Assembly (NCBI GenBank): GCA_003550325.1
Contig: QKWP01000045.1
Span: 547,166 to 611,165, forward strand
DNA: 64,000 nt
Reading direction: 5' to 3'
Origin: Gigaspora rosea
Taxonomy: Eukaryota > Glomeromycota > Glomeromycetes > Diversisporales > Gigasporaceae
Part shown: positions 11,221-22,530 of the stretch, piece by piece
Position numbering within the stretch: position 1 is the first letter of the stretch
How the letters are laid out: every line of letters starts with the position of its first letter
The notes under the pieces: generated by a model
Databases searched by the model: none
Told to the model about the DNA's origin: nothing
The model's input: only the letters and a program-made list of their open reading frames with translations
Translations under genes and position numbers: made by a program

Positions 11221-13308
11221 GGGAATTGCTATTCGCACTATGGATTTTTGCTATTCGCACTATGGTACATGTGGATTATCTCGATTTTGTCACTTAAATA
11301 TTTTATCTTTTAAAAAATTTATTAATATTATCTCTATAAGTTCTTGATCAAATTTAATAAATTTTTTTTATTTGAATTCTACGGATTTGTAGAATTAAAG
11401 TAAAAAAATTTTTATCAAATTGGTCAAGAACTCGTGGAGATATCTTTGATGAAAGTTCCTGTAAGCAATTTCAATGCAGCTTCTTTGTAATATGTTTTTT
11501 TGCTTTTTCAAAATAACCTACTGTTCAGCAATGATTTACAAGAATTTTACTATGCTAACTAAAAAAAATTTATAACAAGACTTGTAGTGCATATCATGGA
11601 CTAATATAATCTCAAATTTTATAAAAAAATATTAAAAACTCATGATGATATTAACGGTTTTGTAAATTTTGATATATATGTTTTTGCAAGTTTTCCTTTA
11701 AACTTCAAATGATTCCAGAAGCACTTTCTCAAAATGAAACCTCCAAACCATAAATTAGTTTGTTGATAGAATAGGTATTCGAGAGACTTCAGTTAAAATT
11801 TTATCAAAAACGGATTAATATTGATGAAGTTATGATAATTTTTCAATTTGCTTCCAGATTCAGAATTTTCTAAAATTTTAAATTTAATGAAAACAGAAAA
11901 ATCACTATCACAGGCTAGATTTTTACAAGTTCAAATAAAACAAGTTACTGCGCACTAATATAATCAATAGAGAATATGCTAAAATTTTCTATTCTAAAAT
12001 TTCAAGTTATTTGGTTAAATATTCATTCCATAATAGCTTTTTTTCATTTGGCACAGCTTCTTTATATACTTTTTGAAAATAAAAGAATCTTTTATCAAAG
12101 TTATCTATCTCTACAAGTTCTTGACCAAATTTGATGAATTTTTTTATTTGAATTTTATGGATCCATAAAATTCAAATAAAAAAATTTTCATTGAATTTGA
12201 TCAAGTGGTTGCAAAGATATCTTTGATCAAAATTTTAGAGAATTTCAAAATACGTCTTACATACAGATACGTTTAAATTTGTTGACGAAACTTTGATCAA
12301 GGATATCTGCAACCACCTGATTAAATTTAATGAAAATTTTTTAGTTAATTATTATGGATCCATAGAATAAGTAAAAAAATTTTCATCAAATTTGATCAGG
12401 TGGTTGCAGAGATATCCTTGATCAAAGTTTTGTCAAAAATTTAAACTATCTGTTATGTAATACGCATTTTGAAATTCTCTAAAACTTTGATCAAAGATAT
12501 CTTTGNACGCATTTTGAAATTCTCTAAAACTTTGATCAAAGATATCTTTGCAACCACCTGACCAAATTCGATGAAAATTTTTTTATTTGAATTCTATGGA
12601 TCCATAGAATTTAAATAAAAAAATTTTCATTAAATTTGATCAAGTAGTTGCAAAGATATCTTTGATCAAAGTTTTAGAGAATTTCAAAATGTGTATCACA
12701 TGACAGATATGTTTAAATTTTTGACAAAACTTTGATCAAGGATATCTCTGCAACCACCTGATCAAATTTGATGAAAATTTTTTTACTTATTCTACGGATC
12801 TATAATAATTAACTAAAAAATTTTCATTAAATTTAACAGGTGGTTGCAGAGATATCCTTAATCAAAGTTTTAGAAAATTTCAAGACAGATGCATTTAAAT
12901 TTTTGACAAAACTTTAATCAAGGATACTCTGCAACCACCTGATAAAATTTGATGAAAATTTTTTTACTTATTCTACGAATCCATAATAATTAACTAAAAA
13001 ATTTTCATCAAATTTGATCAGGTAGTTGCAGAGATACTTTGATCAAATTTTAGAAAATTTCAAAATGCGTATCACATTAAAGATATCTCTGCAACCATCT
13101 AATAAAATTTGATAAAAATTTTTTTATTTTAATTTTACGAATCTATAGAATTCAAATAAAAAAAATTTTTATTAAATTTGATCAAGAACTCATAGAGATA
13201 ATATTAATAAAAGTTTTAAAAGTTAAAATATTTAAGTGACAAAATTGAGGTGATCTACATGTACGATGGTGCAAATAGCAAAAATCTATGGTGCGAATAG
13301 CAATTCCC
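11221..13308. mobile_element. 2.1-kb palindromic TIR element with perfect 8-bp TSD
   Basis: The inverted termini start GGGAATTGCTATTCGCAC and pair for well over 150 bp. The element is flanked by identical TTAAATAA (11213-11220, 13309-13316). The interior consists of successive inverted repeats of about 75 bp built round GATATCYYTGCAACCACCTG and GAAAATTTTTTTA, so the whole can fold repeatedly. There is no coding frame. The 8-bp duplication fits hAT, P or Merlin; the terminal sequence does not decide. Confidence 0.8.
12506..12506. other. single N flanked by an exact 44-bp duplication (assembly join)
   Basis: Bases 12462-12505 and 12507-12550 are identical. A lone N between two identical 44-mers is what a scaffolder leaves when overlapping contig ends are not merged. 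The true sequence here is probably 45 bp shorter. Confidence 0.85.
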
Positions 13309-13928
13309 TTAAATAAAGCTTCACTAATAATAAATAATTTGATAACTGATAATAAATCGTTTGAAATTGTTATTGATTTTAATCATATTTTTTGATTAAT
13401 AAATATCACGGTATTAATTTGATTGGTTAATGGAGTGTTAATGGCTATGTTTTGATCATCATATGTTATAAAACTGAATTTGTAACAATATTGAGTGGAA
13501 ACAAATCTGCCTATATGCACATCAAGGTAGGTTTAGACTGCCATTTTTTCTCTAGCAATCCTCAAAATTCTATATTCTGATTGGCAGTTGATCACATGAT
13601 TTGCCTTCACTTCTGGTCAAATTTGCAGATCATTGGCCAGATCTAGAGCAAAACAACTTTAAAGTGGTCAAATAATCTGCAAATTTGACCAGTAATATGA
13701 ACAAATGGTTTATTGATCATGTGATGCAAATCACTGTGTTTTGTTTCTCTTTTAGCAGTCTGTGCGGTGTACTATCCCTACTTGTCACTTATTTAGACAT
13801 TTGGATAGATAATTGGATAAATAATTTATCGACTATAACCGGTCATTAACCGTATGAATAACTGTGTCATAAGCAGTTAACTGATCATGACCGACTGATA
13901 ACTGACCATGACCAACCGTGCCCATCCT

Positions 13929-15119
13929 TAATACGGATCAACATGGTCTGCTGATTCATGTGCCAACTTGAACCATGCACGTGCAAACCCGGTCCATAGC
14001 ACATGCCACACGACCACGTGCCTATACACTGTTTTCCTGTGCGATCCCAGACCACTTTACCAGTATGATCACGTTGAGTGTGTAACATGAAATGTGTAGA
14101 ATGATAGATGGTTGTATTCGACTTTATCTATGTCGCCTATGCTGATTTCTTCTGAATCCTTTTATGGTAAAAGTTATGATTATCATTTATCCGTTATTGA
14201 AAAGAAGTTAATTTTTTAAGTAATTGGATTAGATATGTCATTATGCTAAAATAGTTACATCGTTTTCTGTTGATTGTTATTTGAAAAGTGTTGTATGTAC
14301 GTATATAGCGTACAAAACTTGCGATCGATAAATATTAAATATTAAAATATTCTGGTTTGTTCGCATCACTTTGATTATAGATGATGATTTTTGTTAGTTA
14401 AGTGATGGGCTCCGAGTTTTGAATTTTTTTTTACGTGTGTAATATATAACAATTTGTCACACACTGTTCGCACAAAAGGATTCTTTGTGCTGGTATGATC
14501 ATGTATATGTATAATGTGAGTATAAATGAGTATAAATGAGTTCAACTTTCTGGTAAATCTTATGCGAGAGAGCTTTATGGTGAGAATTGTGATTTCCATT
14601 TGTCTGCTTTAAAGAGTTAAAACCCTTTATAGTATTAATGACAGTGTTTATTGAAAAACTTACATGAATATATGAATGTATATGTGCATGTTGTAGCAAA
14701 TATTTCAATTGATGTAAAATTTCATGAATGATTATAGCCATTATCGTGATATAATTACTTACGTACGAATCTGCTTTATTAAAACATGAAACCATATTAT
14801 GTGTTAAATATTATGTAAATATTTCAACCAAATGTTTGATGGATGTTATCATGATTATGATCATTATGACTATAGAACATTATGACATATACCTGTATGA
14901 TCACATGAAATTTATCATTATGATGATAAAGATTATTAATTTCAAAAATGATGCAATACAAACACAAATGATCATCAAATTTTTAAATTCATATTTTTTT
15001 GGAATTATGCATTTTTATCGTGGCTTCATTTTTCATGAGATTTTTCGGTTGTTTTTTTTTTTGATCTTGGGTTCATCTTTTGCTTAGTAACAAGTTTCAT
15101 CCTGCCTTGGTTAACTTAT
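13929..15119. other. intergenic with dispersed repeat units, no gene
   Basis: It contains one ACCAGTATGATCAC unit at 14,059-14,205, a diverged one near 14,490-14,620 and a fragment near 14,890. The open frames here follow repeat sequence or AT-rich noise. Confidence 0.4.
14059..14205 (+). repeat. dispersed 'ACCAGTATGATCAC' repeat, single unit
   Basis: It shares GTATGATCAC, AACATGAAATGTG, TATGCTGATTT and AATCCTTTTATGGTAA in order with the units at 7,462 and 43,128. Confidence 0.55.
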
Positions 15120-15405
15120 CTGCAATCACCTCGAATTCATCACATTTTACCAACATTTGTTTCACTAATTAGCTTATTTTACAGATGATCAAATTACAAT
15201 TAAGTTGTTTCGTTGTGTTTTACTGATGGCTCATTTTGCAAAGTAATTCTAATCATTATCATTATGATTAAATGTAGAATCAAGTTATATGAGTTATTGG
15301 TTAATTACAAAATAAACTTGTCTGTAAACTAATTATCTGTAAAATAAGTTTGCCAGCGAAGCAAATGTCGATGAAATGTGGTGTCTTTAAAGTGACTGTT
15401 GGTAT
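15120..15405. mobile_element. MITE-like inverted repeat (about 285 bp)
   Basis: The left arm has ATCACATTTTACCAACATTT and GCTTATTTTACAGAT. The right arm carries their inverses (ATCTGTAAAATAAGTTTGCC, GACATTTGC mirrored). Outer pairing reaches CTGCA on both sides. The target duplication is unclear, so the superfamily is open. Confidence 0.55.
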
Positions 15406-15410
15406 GCAGA

Positions 15411-15521
15411 TTTATTCATGATGAACAATTATTGGGAGCCACAGCAACTTGGGAAGTTTGTCAAATGCAAGATTGGAAGACTTTATGGAATTACATATTC
15501 GATTTGTCACCTCAACCTTAG
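15411..15521 (+). CDS. possible exon fragment, unrecognised
   Basis: A short open frame follows a TATGCAG acceptor-like site and reads DEQLLGATATWEVCQMQDWK, ending at a TAG. The composition is more protein-like than the surrounding AT-rich frames. It lies about 670 bp upstream of a Helitron-like end, so gene capture is possible. Only 36 codons can be read and I recognise no family. Confidence 0.18.
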   Translation, partial: FIHDEQLLGATATWEVCQMQDWKTLWNYIFDLSPQP

Positions 15522-15744
15522 ATGTGGGCATTTTTTGTTTATTTGTAATTGTGTCTGATTAATGGAATCGAACTACTAAAAATTATAATTTCCGGAATGA
15601 TTATAAAAATTTATTCCTTTTTTCCAGAGCAATATATCATTGTTGTTTAGTCATTGGTAAGTACAGGTGGGTTCCATGACCATTCAGACAATGGAAGGGC
15701 CTCTTATTTGGTGATTAAGCACTATAGCTGCGATGACGGACCAA

Positions 15745-15835
15745 GGGATAAGTATGAAGTTTAATTCGGTTCACTTTAATGATTATGTTTCAAGTGTGAG
15801 TATGAGGTTTAATTCTGTTTTCTTTAATGTTTGTA
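15745..15835 (+). repeat. 'GAGTATGAAGTTTAATTC' repeat, about 1.5 units
   Basis: Two partial units of AGTATGAAGTTTAATTCGGT + TCACTTTAATGATTATGTTT. The same unit is tandemly amplified at 55.2-57.2 kb and at 58.4 kb. Confidence 0.55.
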
Positions 15836-16139
15836 TGATTAGGCCATTCCAAAGTTAATTTGCATTTTACATTACCTGCTGGGCTATTTTTTCAATTTTT
15901 TTTTTTTAGATCCCAATTGTGTCAATTCGATTTTTGGCAATTATTTTTTTTCCGATATTCTCATCCGATGATGGGACCTTAATTCCATAATTGTCCGATG
16001 GGACTGACAAAATATACGATTGCTGACCCAAATTTTTTGCATTATCCGCCAACCTAATTTTTCAATTTTTTTTTAAATTTTTTTTCTACTATTCTCATCT
16101 TGTATCACTCGATGGAAAATATAACCCTTAAACCAATAT

Positions 16140-16189
16140 AAAGATCGTACTGGTCCTGCGCGGCGTCACGCGCTGCGCAGCTACCCTAA
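16140..16189 (+). mobile_element. Helitron-like 3' terminus, copy 3
   Basis: GATCGTACTGGTCCTGCGCG, then a hairpin-forming GGCGTCACGCGCTGCGC, then AGCTAC and CCTAA|TT. This is the most GC-rich and probably least eroded copy of the block seen at 8,100, 8,440 and 45,927. Confidence 0.55.
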
Positions 16190-17075
16190 TTCTTATAGGG
16201 AAACCACCTTTAGTGCTCTAACAAAAAGTTTTCCTTGTGCGATTTTACTATATGTCTTGTTAACTTTTAACCTTATATGAAACGCTAACCCTAACGTTAA
16301 TGAATTTTAAAAATTTTGTCTATGTTACACGAAGATCTGCAATATGCATAACCTGGCTTGCGTAAACAGCAAACATAAAAACAGAGGGTATGATGTATTA
16401 ACCTTATTATTTCTTTATATATGCCTATCTTTGTTTATAGATGGTCACGATGGAGACTTTCAATTCTTAATACTCGCTGAGGAAATCTCTCTGTATATCC
16501 AACTCAAATATATGATAAGATTAGAATCAACTTCAATTATTTATAAATTTCGTTAACCAATGTTAATCAGATTTAGTATCAGTGATTAACAATTGACTGA
16601 TTATTAAAGATCTCTAAAAATTGTTTAGTAATTACGTAATTAGAATTAATTTGTTATATAAAATTTTACGCCAATTATTTATTGACAACTATCATTTTTG
16701 ATTGATAAATGGCTCAGGTCAATTCTTAATGCAGATCATATTATAATCAACGATAGTTAATTAAATTAAATTTATATTCAATAATGATAAATAAAAAAAA
16801 AATTTTTTTTAGTAATTCTTTTTATCATTGTGTATTTTTTCCCCTATTTTGCTAATTAATTCACAAAGTTATTCTTTTCTGACCTGTGAGATTTTAACCG
16901 ATATTGGAAAAATACACAAATCAAAGAAAAGATAAACGAATTTTGATGGATAAACGTTACAATGGATATCTTAATATAATAAAAAAATCCAGATATTCAG
17001 TGTAACATTACATTTAAATATTGGACATTAATACCTTTAAGTTCAGCTTTATTGGTGCTATGGGAGGATTTCACA
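16190..17075. other. AT-rich intergenic, nothing recognised
   Basis: A 70-codon plus frame at 16,344-16,556 has no motif, and its composition is that of the background. Confidence 0.4.
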
Positions 17076-17209
17076 TACATAAACAAGACGGAAAAATTTG
17101 GGAACTCAAGTGTGCATAGTTGAAAATTTTTACAAAGTAGTTTATGATGCTCATCAAGCGACCGAACATGGGGTCAAGAGAATATCTGGCGAAATGCATA
17201 AAAAAAAAA

Positions 17210-17255
<46 letters not shown>

Positions 17256-17399
17256 TTATCCGTGCGGTATTGCTATATTCCTCAACAGTTTATAGAAGAT
17301 TCGCTCAACGAATATAAAGTATGCATTACTTGAAATGCTTCAAAAAGAATCCCAACGACTCGTCCAATCATTTCTGAAGACTTTCTGAATCATTTTTAG
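17076..17399 (+). pseudogene. integrase-type HHCC zinc-binding fragment, degenerate
   Basis: The plus translation reads QVCIVENFYKVVYDAH, then QATEHGVKRISGEMH (a His pair), is interrupted by a 39-base A run, and resumes CYIPQQFIEDSLNEYKVCIT then stop then NASKRIPTTRPIISEDFLNHF. The His pair followed by a C-x2-[C] site is the layout of the zinc-binding region in front of retroviral-type integrase cores (Ty3 / KRBA2-like). The second Cys position is a TGA, and no catalytic core (DDE) follows. A consensus GTAAGT donor sits immediately after. It is a relic of a retroelement or domesticated integrase. Confidence 0.5.
17213..17251 (+). repeat. poly(A) run of 39
   Basis: An uninterrupted A run splits the integrase-like fragment between its His pair and Cys pair. 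It could be a retroposed tail or slippage. Confidence 0.9.
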
Positions 17400-17562
17400 G
17401 TAAGTGAATAATTTATTAATAAAAAAAAAATGTCGGGAGGAAATTCATTGAATTTTTGGAAATAATCAAAGAAAAATCAATGTAATTTTTTTTTATAGCT
17501 ACGAATTACATTGCTGAATATTAAGAATTCAACTCATTTAATACATAAAAAAACATCATAAA

Positions 17563-18029
17563 GTTGTTCGTCAAAGGCGATATTAAATGCCAAAAGAAAC
17601 TGGGCATTTATTGAAGAATTATGGAATCAAAGTATAGGACCAAAAGAAATCGAACATATGAGATGGGAGAAATCATATAGACTAATTGAAAATAAATCAT
17701 AGATCGTTATCGTATAAAGTTCTTCAAAAAAAACTGAATCGAGATTCTTACCAAATTGCTTGCAAATGAACTTCTGATTATCTAGATCTTGATATTGTTC
17801 CTTTAAACAATACATTTTCATTGAGATAGGCAGACTCCAAGCAAAATATTACACGTCCAATCCATAATATTCAGGAACGTCAAACCTTTCATCATGTTAA
17901 ACACCCAAGTCATACATGTCATGCTATGCAAGAACGTCCAACTCAAGAACACCCAATGCAAGAATACTCAACTCAAGATACACAAGAATGCTCAACTGAA
18001 GAACGCTTAACTCATACATATATGAAGTA
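17563..18029 (+). pseudogene. coding remnant with Gln/Glu-rich repeat tail, unrecognised
   Basis: Protein-like segments are readable in series: NAKRNWAFIEELWNQS, IGPKEIEHMRWEKSYRLIEN, then (frame -1) SYKVLQKKLNRDSYQIACK, stop, TSDYLDLDIVPLNNTFSLR, stop, ADSKQNITRPIHNIQ, and a tail of QERPTQEHPMQEYSTQ-type repeats ending at TAA 18027-18029. One frameshift, a TGA and a TAG break it. Both stops could come from CGA and CAG by C->T change. It may be the 3' part of the integrase-like relic upstream, across the GTAAGT...TATAG intron, or an unrelated gene. Confidence 0.4.
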
Positions 18030-18729
18030 AATAAAAAAAAAAAGAAGGAATTTCAATTGAAATCTTACTAATATAATTTGAATCAAAATAACGGCACAAA
18101 TAATGCAATTGCCGAAAAACGAATTACAGTACTAAATAATCTCTTGTAGAAAAATAATTCGCTATGTTCAAGGCGCCGTGGATGCGTTTTACGTGGATAA
18201 TGCAAAAATTTTTTAGTAAATTTTAATTAATTTGCATGAATTTGAATATTTTCGGTTTAAATATATAATATAAATAAATATTCTGGCAGTTTTTTTTTTT
18301 AAAATTTGCAAAGTTTATACTGATTGAAAACCGATGTAAATAATTTTCCATAACATATGTCAATTAATAATTGACAGAATTTAAAGATGACGCATAATAT
18401 ATGTAAGTTTAAATTCTAAATTATTAAGGTTTATCGCAAAAAAAAAAAAAAAACAAAGAAAAGAAAGAAAAAAGAAAAGAAGAAAAAAAATGAGAAACAA
18501 GTTCCCGGGAGTTACTCTAGTCAATTTCGGTTAGTCTTTCAATAAAAAAAAATTTACCATATGTTTACTTTTTTCTAATTATTTAACATTATCCGACAAA
18601 CTCATATGATCATGAAAAAATTTCTTACTGTTATTTTTTTCATGTGTTACGAAATAATCACGTTTACTTGAATTAAAACTCAGCCGACAACTCCCTACCA
18701 ATCATGATCATAAATTGTCGGATAACACC
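18030..18729. other. AT-rich intergenic with an A/G-rich run, no gene
   Basis: Positions 18,440-18,490 are an AAAGAAAAGAAG run. No open frame or inverted repeat of note is seen. Confidence 0.4.
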
Positions 18730-18871
18730 ATTATTGGGCAAATTTTTGAATAACGGTAAATTGGCTCAACCGGGCAAATGATTGATTGGCTGACACGTGC
18801 CGCTTTGCGGCACGTGTTCATTTGCCCGGTTGAACAAATTTACCGTTATTCAAAAATTTTTGCCCAATAAT
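18730..18871. repeat. 142-bp near-perfect palindrome, GTGCCGC core, copy 2
   Basis: The arms run ATTATTGGGCAAATTTTTG ... GGCTCAACCGGGCAAAT ... CACGTGCCGC, loop TTT, then the inverse. It shares its core with the palindrome at 7,130 and its arms with the one at 36,981. It contains two CACGTG E-box hexamers. No target duplication was found. Confidence 0.8.
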
Positions 18872-21816
18872 GTATACTTATCTAATCAATTTTACTGTAA
18901 AACGTATATAAAAAATATATATAGATTTTTATACTGTACTGTATATACCAATCATACCGAAATCAGTTGCTTAGCCGGATCGGCCGAAAAATCAATCGGT
19001 TAATTTTTATCAGATGCCCCCAGGAACTTTGTTTTGTTAACAGCTGTAATAATACTACTTCCTAATATGGTTTTTAAGTTCCTGTTATACTGTAAAAAAA
19101 ACATTACCGGAAAAAAGCAGATTATATCAACCGAAAATTTTGTGCATCACTATCTATCTATAACTAATGGCATTTATAATAGTCACCTGATCTTAAATTA
19201 TGCCGAAATTAATAACTTATTGAATCGGCAGAATAATCATTCGGTTAATTTTTTTATCAGATGCCCAGGAATAACTGCAATTAGTACTATTTATAGCAGG
19301 CAAAAAAAATGTCGCGAATCATTGATATCATTGATCCGATACTATATTTGAGAGTGAAAACCTGTAATTGATCATAATGATTTACTATGATAAGTTAGGT
19401 TTTCACTCAACCGCGCTCATTTACAAAGTATATCAGGTATATCGGGTATATCAGATGTATCACTGTTTTTGATAAAAGATTGACATGCTTTGATCACCAC
19501 CCACCACGTGCTATTGGGGTGCATTTTGCGGCTTAGAATATAATCTTTTTTACTCTAGCACTGGATAATCTGACACTAGAGTAAACAAATTATCGGTTAA
19601 ATGTAGGAGAATATCGGTGTTCACATGGATTGCGACATTTTTTTGCCACCACTATTTATAGCAGCATCTCTTATCCGCTTGGCTAAAAAAATGGCTCTTC
19701 ATGGCTAAAAAAGTGGCTCAGTTCCATTATTAGCGGCCGAACATTATGACTCAATTAGAAAAATGGCTCTTCATGGCTAAAAAGTGGCTCAACTCCATTA
19801 TTAGCGGCCGAACATTATGACCCAATTAGTTCAAATCGTTAATTGAATGATTAATTTAAATGATTTGCTGAAGATTCAATATGCGAAATTCAATTATGAT
19901 TTATTTAATTCTCCGATTACATAATTAGAATTTGTTTTTAATCCAATCCAGAATAAATGGAAATTTCGTTCGGTCAATTCCAAACGGATCAGGATATTAT
20001 TATTACTAATCAATCAATCAATCAAGATCCTTAATTCGCCAATAATGTGAAAATTTACTATGTATAAATAGTTAACACAAATTACAAAATTAACAAGGTT
20101 TAGAAAATGGGTTTTAATTTTTGTATTCAAATTCGTCACCCTTTGAGAAAGAAAACTTTTATTAACGTTATATTGTATATTGTTATCAATTATGCGTATA
20201 CATAGTCGCTTATTAATGAATGTATCAAAAAATTAAATGATCGCTTGCCATTATCTAATTATCATGCCCATATTTGACTATTATGTAACATCAGGCGATT
20301 GCTAATTTGAGGCGTTCTTCGGATAATAAGCGGATCATCATGGCAAATTCGCAATTAGTATGACATGGATGCAAAATACCTAATTAAAAGCCATACTACC
20401 ACCAAAACCGTTACGTTGTTGCATATTATTAGATTTATTAGATTAGAAATTATAAGAAAACCCAATACTATACAATTCTGTTTACCTAATACAGTCGCGC
20501 CTCGATAAGTATGTAAAGCCACTAGGTATATCATTGCCAAAAAGATCAATTTGTCTGACCAATCAAGTTAATAATCTACTTGTCCTCCCTTAACATGGTA
20601 AGATTCTAATTAAGGTTATCCAATCATTGATCAAATAAATGAAACGATATTATGCATAATTATAAAATGCTGCGTTTTTTAAGATCTACATTATGGGGGG
20701 TGAGATTCAATCAATTTCTTAAAATTGGAAATGCATAAAGATAAAGATAATCATGAAAAAAATATAGACCCATTAACACTTTTTAAAGTGAATCCGGAAA
20801 ATCGTATCCGAACGATCATTGCAAATAATTTCTACAGAAAAACCAAATAGAAATTTCTATATGAGTAAAAATTTTACGTCAATTCCTGTATGATTTTTTT
20901 TTATCCTTAAACAAAAAACAAAAGTTTTTATTAAAACTATTTATAAGTTTATTTCTATAAAAGACTAATTAATTATGAGTCATAAAAATAAGAATTATTA
21001 AAAAAACCAACCTTACTCGATTTGACTTAAAAGATGTACAAATTAAAGATTTTGAACTAAATTTTCCAGAACATTCATTTGAGGCTTTATTCCTATATTC
21101 ATTTTTTTTCTAATATCAGGCAATTTAATTTAGAACATTCTAAATTAAATTGAATGCAAACATACTCGGAAAATTTTTTTATTGCACAAAAATATAATTT
21201 GTATTTCAAGATAGGAAATACAATAATTCCTTAAACAATTTTCATGATAACATGCATAAAATTTTTTGGAAATGAACTTCATTCAAAAAACATCATGCTT
21301 TAAAACGAGGAATATGTATTACAATAAATTTAATTTTTTTTTTTTTTGGCTTGAAAACTAAAGATTATTAATTAACAAATTCAATTCTGGCATGTGGATG
21401 TTTCATAAAATGGCCAAATTAATTTTTGTTTCAGCCACACGATTATGATATATATTTTTGACCTAAAACTTTATTTAATTGTTTTATATTACTTACCAGT
21501 ATAGTAATGCATTAATGCGGTTGTTTTTTAAATTTGATTAGTAAGAACATCTGGGCGTCAAAATACAATGCATATTGCATAAGCTCTTATTAATAGACAT
21601 ATAAGAAATAGGATAGTTTTATTATCGAAAATTTGACATTTAATAAACTTGAGTTTCTTAATTCAGAGATCAAATTAAACGATTTGTGCATTTATTTCTT
21701 CTTAATAGAATTAAATAGAACTATTTGAATGACGTAAAATAAAATCACCTCATTCTTATCATAGTGTAACAAGATAATTACTACGCAATTACGCAGCCAA
21801 GCTGATTTACGTATAA
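18872..21816. other. long intergenic stretch, no recognised gene
   Basis: A 50-bp direct repeat (ATCGGTTAATTTTTATCAGA...GCCC) occurs at about 18,975-19,023 and 19,222-19,270. A hairpin GAGTGAAAACCT / AGGTTTTCACTC lies at 19,351-19,409. The 105-codon plus frame at 19,034-19,351 spans one of these repeats and shows no motif. This is upstream territory of the Zn2Cys6 gene. Confidence 0.4.
19688..19829 (+). repeat. 71-bp tandem duplication
   Basis: Two adjacent copies of AAAATGGCTCTTCATGGCTA...ATTATTAGCGGCCGAACATTATGACYCAATTAG, differing by a few bases. The GCGGCCG core is unusual in this AT-rich background. Confidence 0.8.
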
Positions 21817-21918
21817 TTGAATATCAGATATTCGTACGTACATAGAATTTTACGCATAGTACACACGAATTTTCGATCGACAAAAACCGAAACTTACTTT
21901 ATTGATAGTGGAGAAGTC

Positions 21919-21926
21919 TATAAATA
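21919..21926 (+). promoter_or_regulatory. TATA-like box upstream of the Zn2Cys6 start
   Basis: TATAAATA lies 107 bp upstream of the ATG at 22,033. This supports that ATG over the upstream in-frame one at 21,817, which would put the box inside the coding sequence. Confidence 0.3.
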
Positions 21927-22032
21927 CAATGAAATTTTCTCGACGAATCTTAAGAGATTTGAGCAAGATATTTGCCGAACTTTTCATAATACACTCTTTA
22001 AAGCAATAATATCCTTTTGTTTTTTATTTATT

Positions 22033-22530
22033 ATGATTGAAAATCTCGTTATCTCACCAAAAAAATTAAGAAACTCTCCACAAAACCGACGTAATGTAAC
22101 TAAAGCATGCGATTTATGTAAACGTAAAAAAATTCGATGCCTTCGTATTATATCAACAAATCAATATGATAGGTGTGATGAATGTACAAGGCGTAATTAT
22201 GAATGTACTTATCAAGTACAAGCAAGGAAACGTGGACCAAAATCAAACAGTCGTAATAAACATATCGATATGAAATTCATAAATCGTGCAAATTTTGAAA
22301 AATCTATGACTTCTAACACAAATTCAGTTAATAAACATTATGACTCTGAACAATCTTTCAATTTATCTTTGGAAGAATTAAGTTATTTAAGCAAAATATA
22401 TAATAAGGAACGACTACCTTCAGTCTTATCAATTCTTAACTCCACTAATTCACAACCTTGCCCTTACCAAAATATTGCGAATCATTATTGCCATGAAGGT
22501 TGTATCGTACGGTATAATAATTACCAATGA
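22033..22530 (+). CDS. Zn(II)2Cys6 fungal-type DNA-binding protein
   Basis: This is a 165-residue protein whose N-terminal half is a binuclear zinc cluster: ACDLCKRKKIRC then, after an 11-residue loop, CDECTRRNYEC. The pattern is C-x2-C-x6-C-x11-C-x2-C-x6-C, with cysteines at residues 26, 29, 36, 48, 51 and 58. The six cysteines bind two Zn ions, and the KRKKIR stretch contacts DNA. A basic linker YQVQARKRGPKSNSRN follows and may act as a nuclear localisation signal. The rest is polar (Asn/Ser-rich) and ends in a Cys/His-containing tail (CPYQNIANHYCHEGC) that is not a known domain. No fungal-specific transcription factor domain is present, so it is a short family member. An in-frame ATG at 21,817 would add 72 residues, but they are hydrophobic and uncharacteristic. 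There are no introns or stops, and it appears intact. Targets are unknown. Confidence 0.85.
   Translation: MIENLVISPKKLRNSPQNRRNVTKACDLCKRKKIRCLRIISTNQYDRCDECTRRNYECTYQVQARKRGPKSNSRNKHIDMKFINRANFEKSMTSNTNSVNKHYDSEQSFNLSLEELSYLSKIYNKERLPSVLSILNSTNSQPCPYQNIANHYCHEGCIVRYNNYQ

Larger units (their letters stand above)
9754..13928. mobile_element. possible 4.2-kb inverted-repeat transposon (hAT-like ends)
   Basis: The left end AGGGATGGTCACGGTCTGGT and the right end, reverse-complemented, AAGGATGGGCACGGTTGGTC are related. Both are followed by GGTCATG words, and further inward blocks (GGCAGATTT near 10,380 and its inverse near 13,505) are also mirrored. I could not find a convincing target duplication and there is no transposase, so this could instead be two separate relics. 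Confidence 0.35.
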
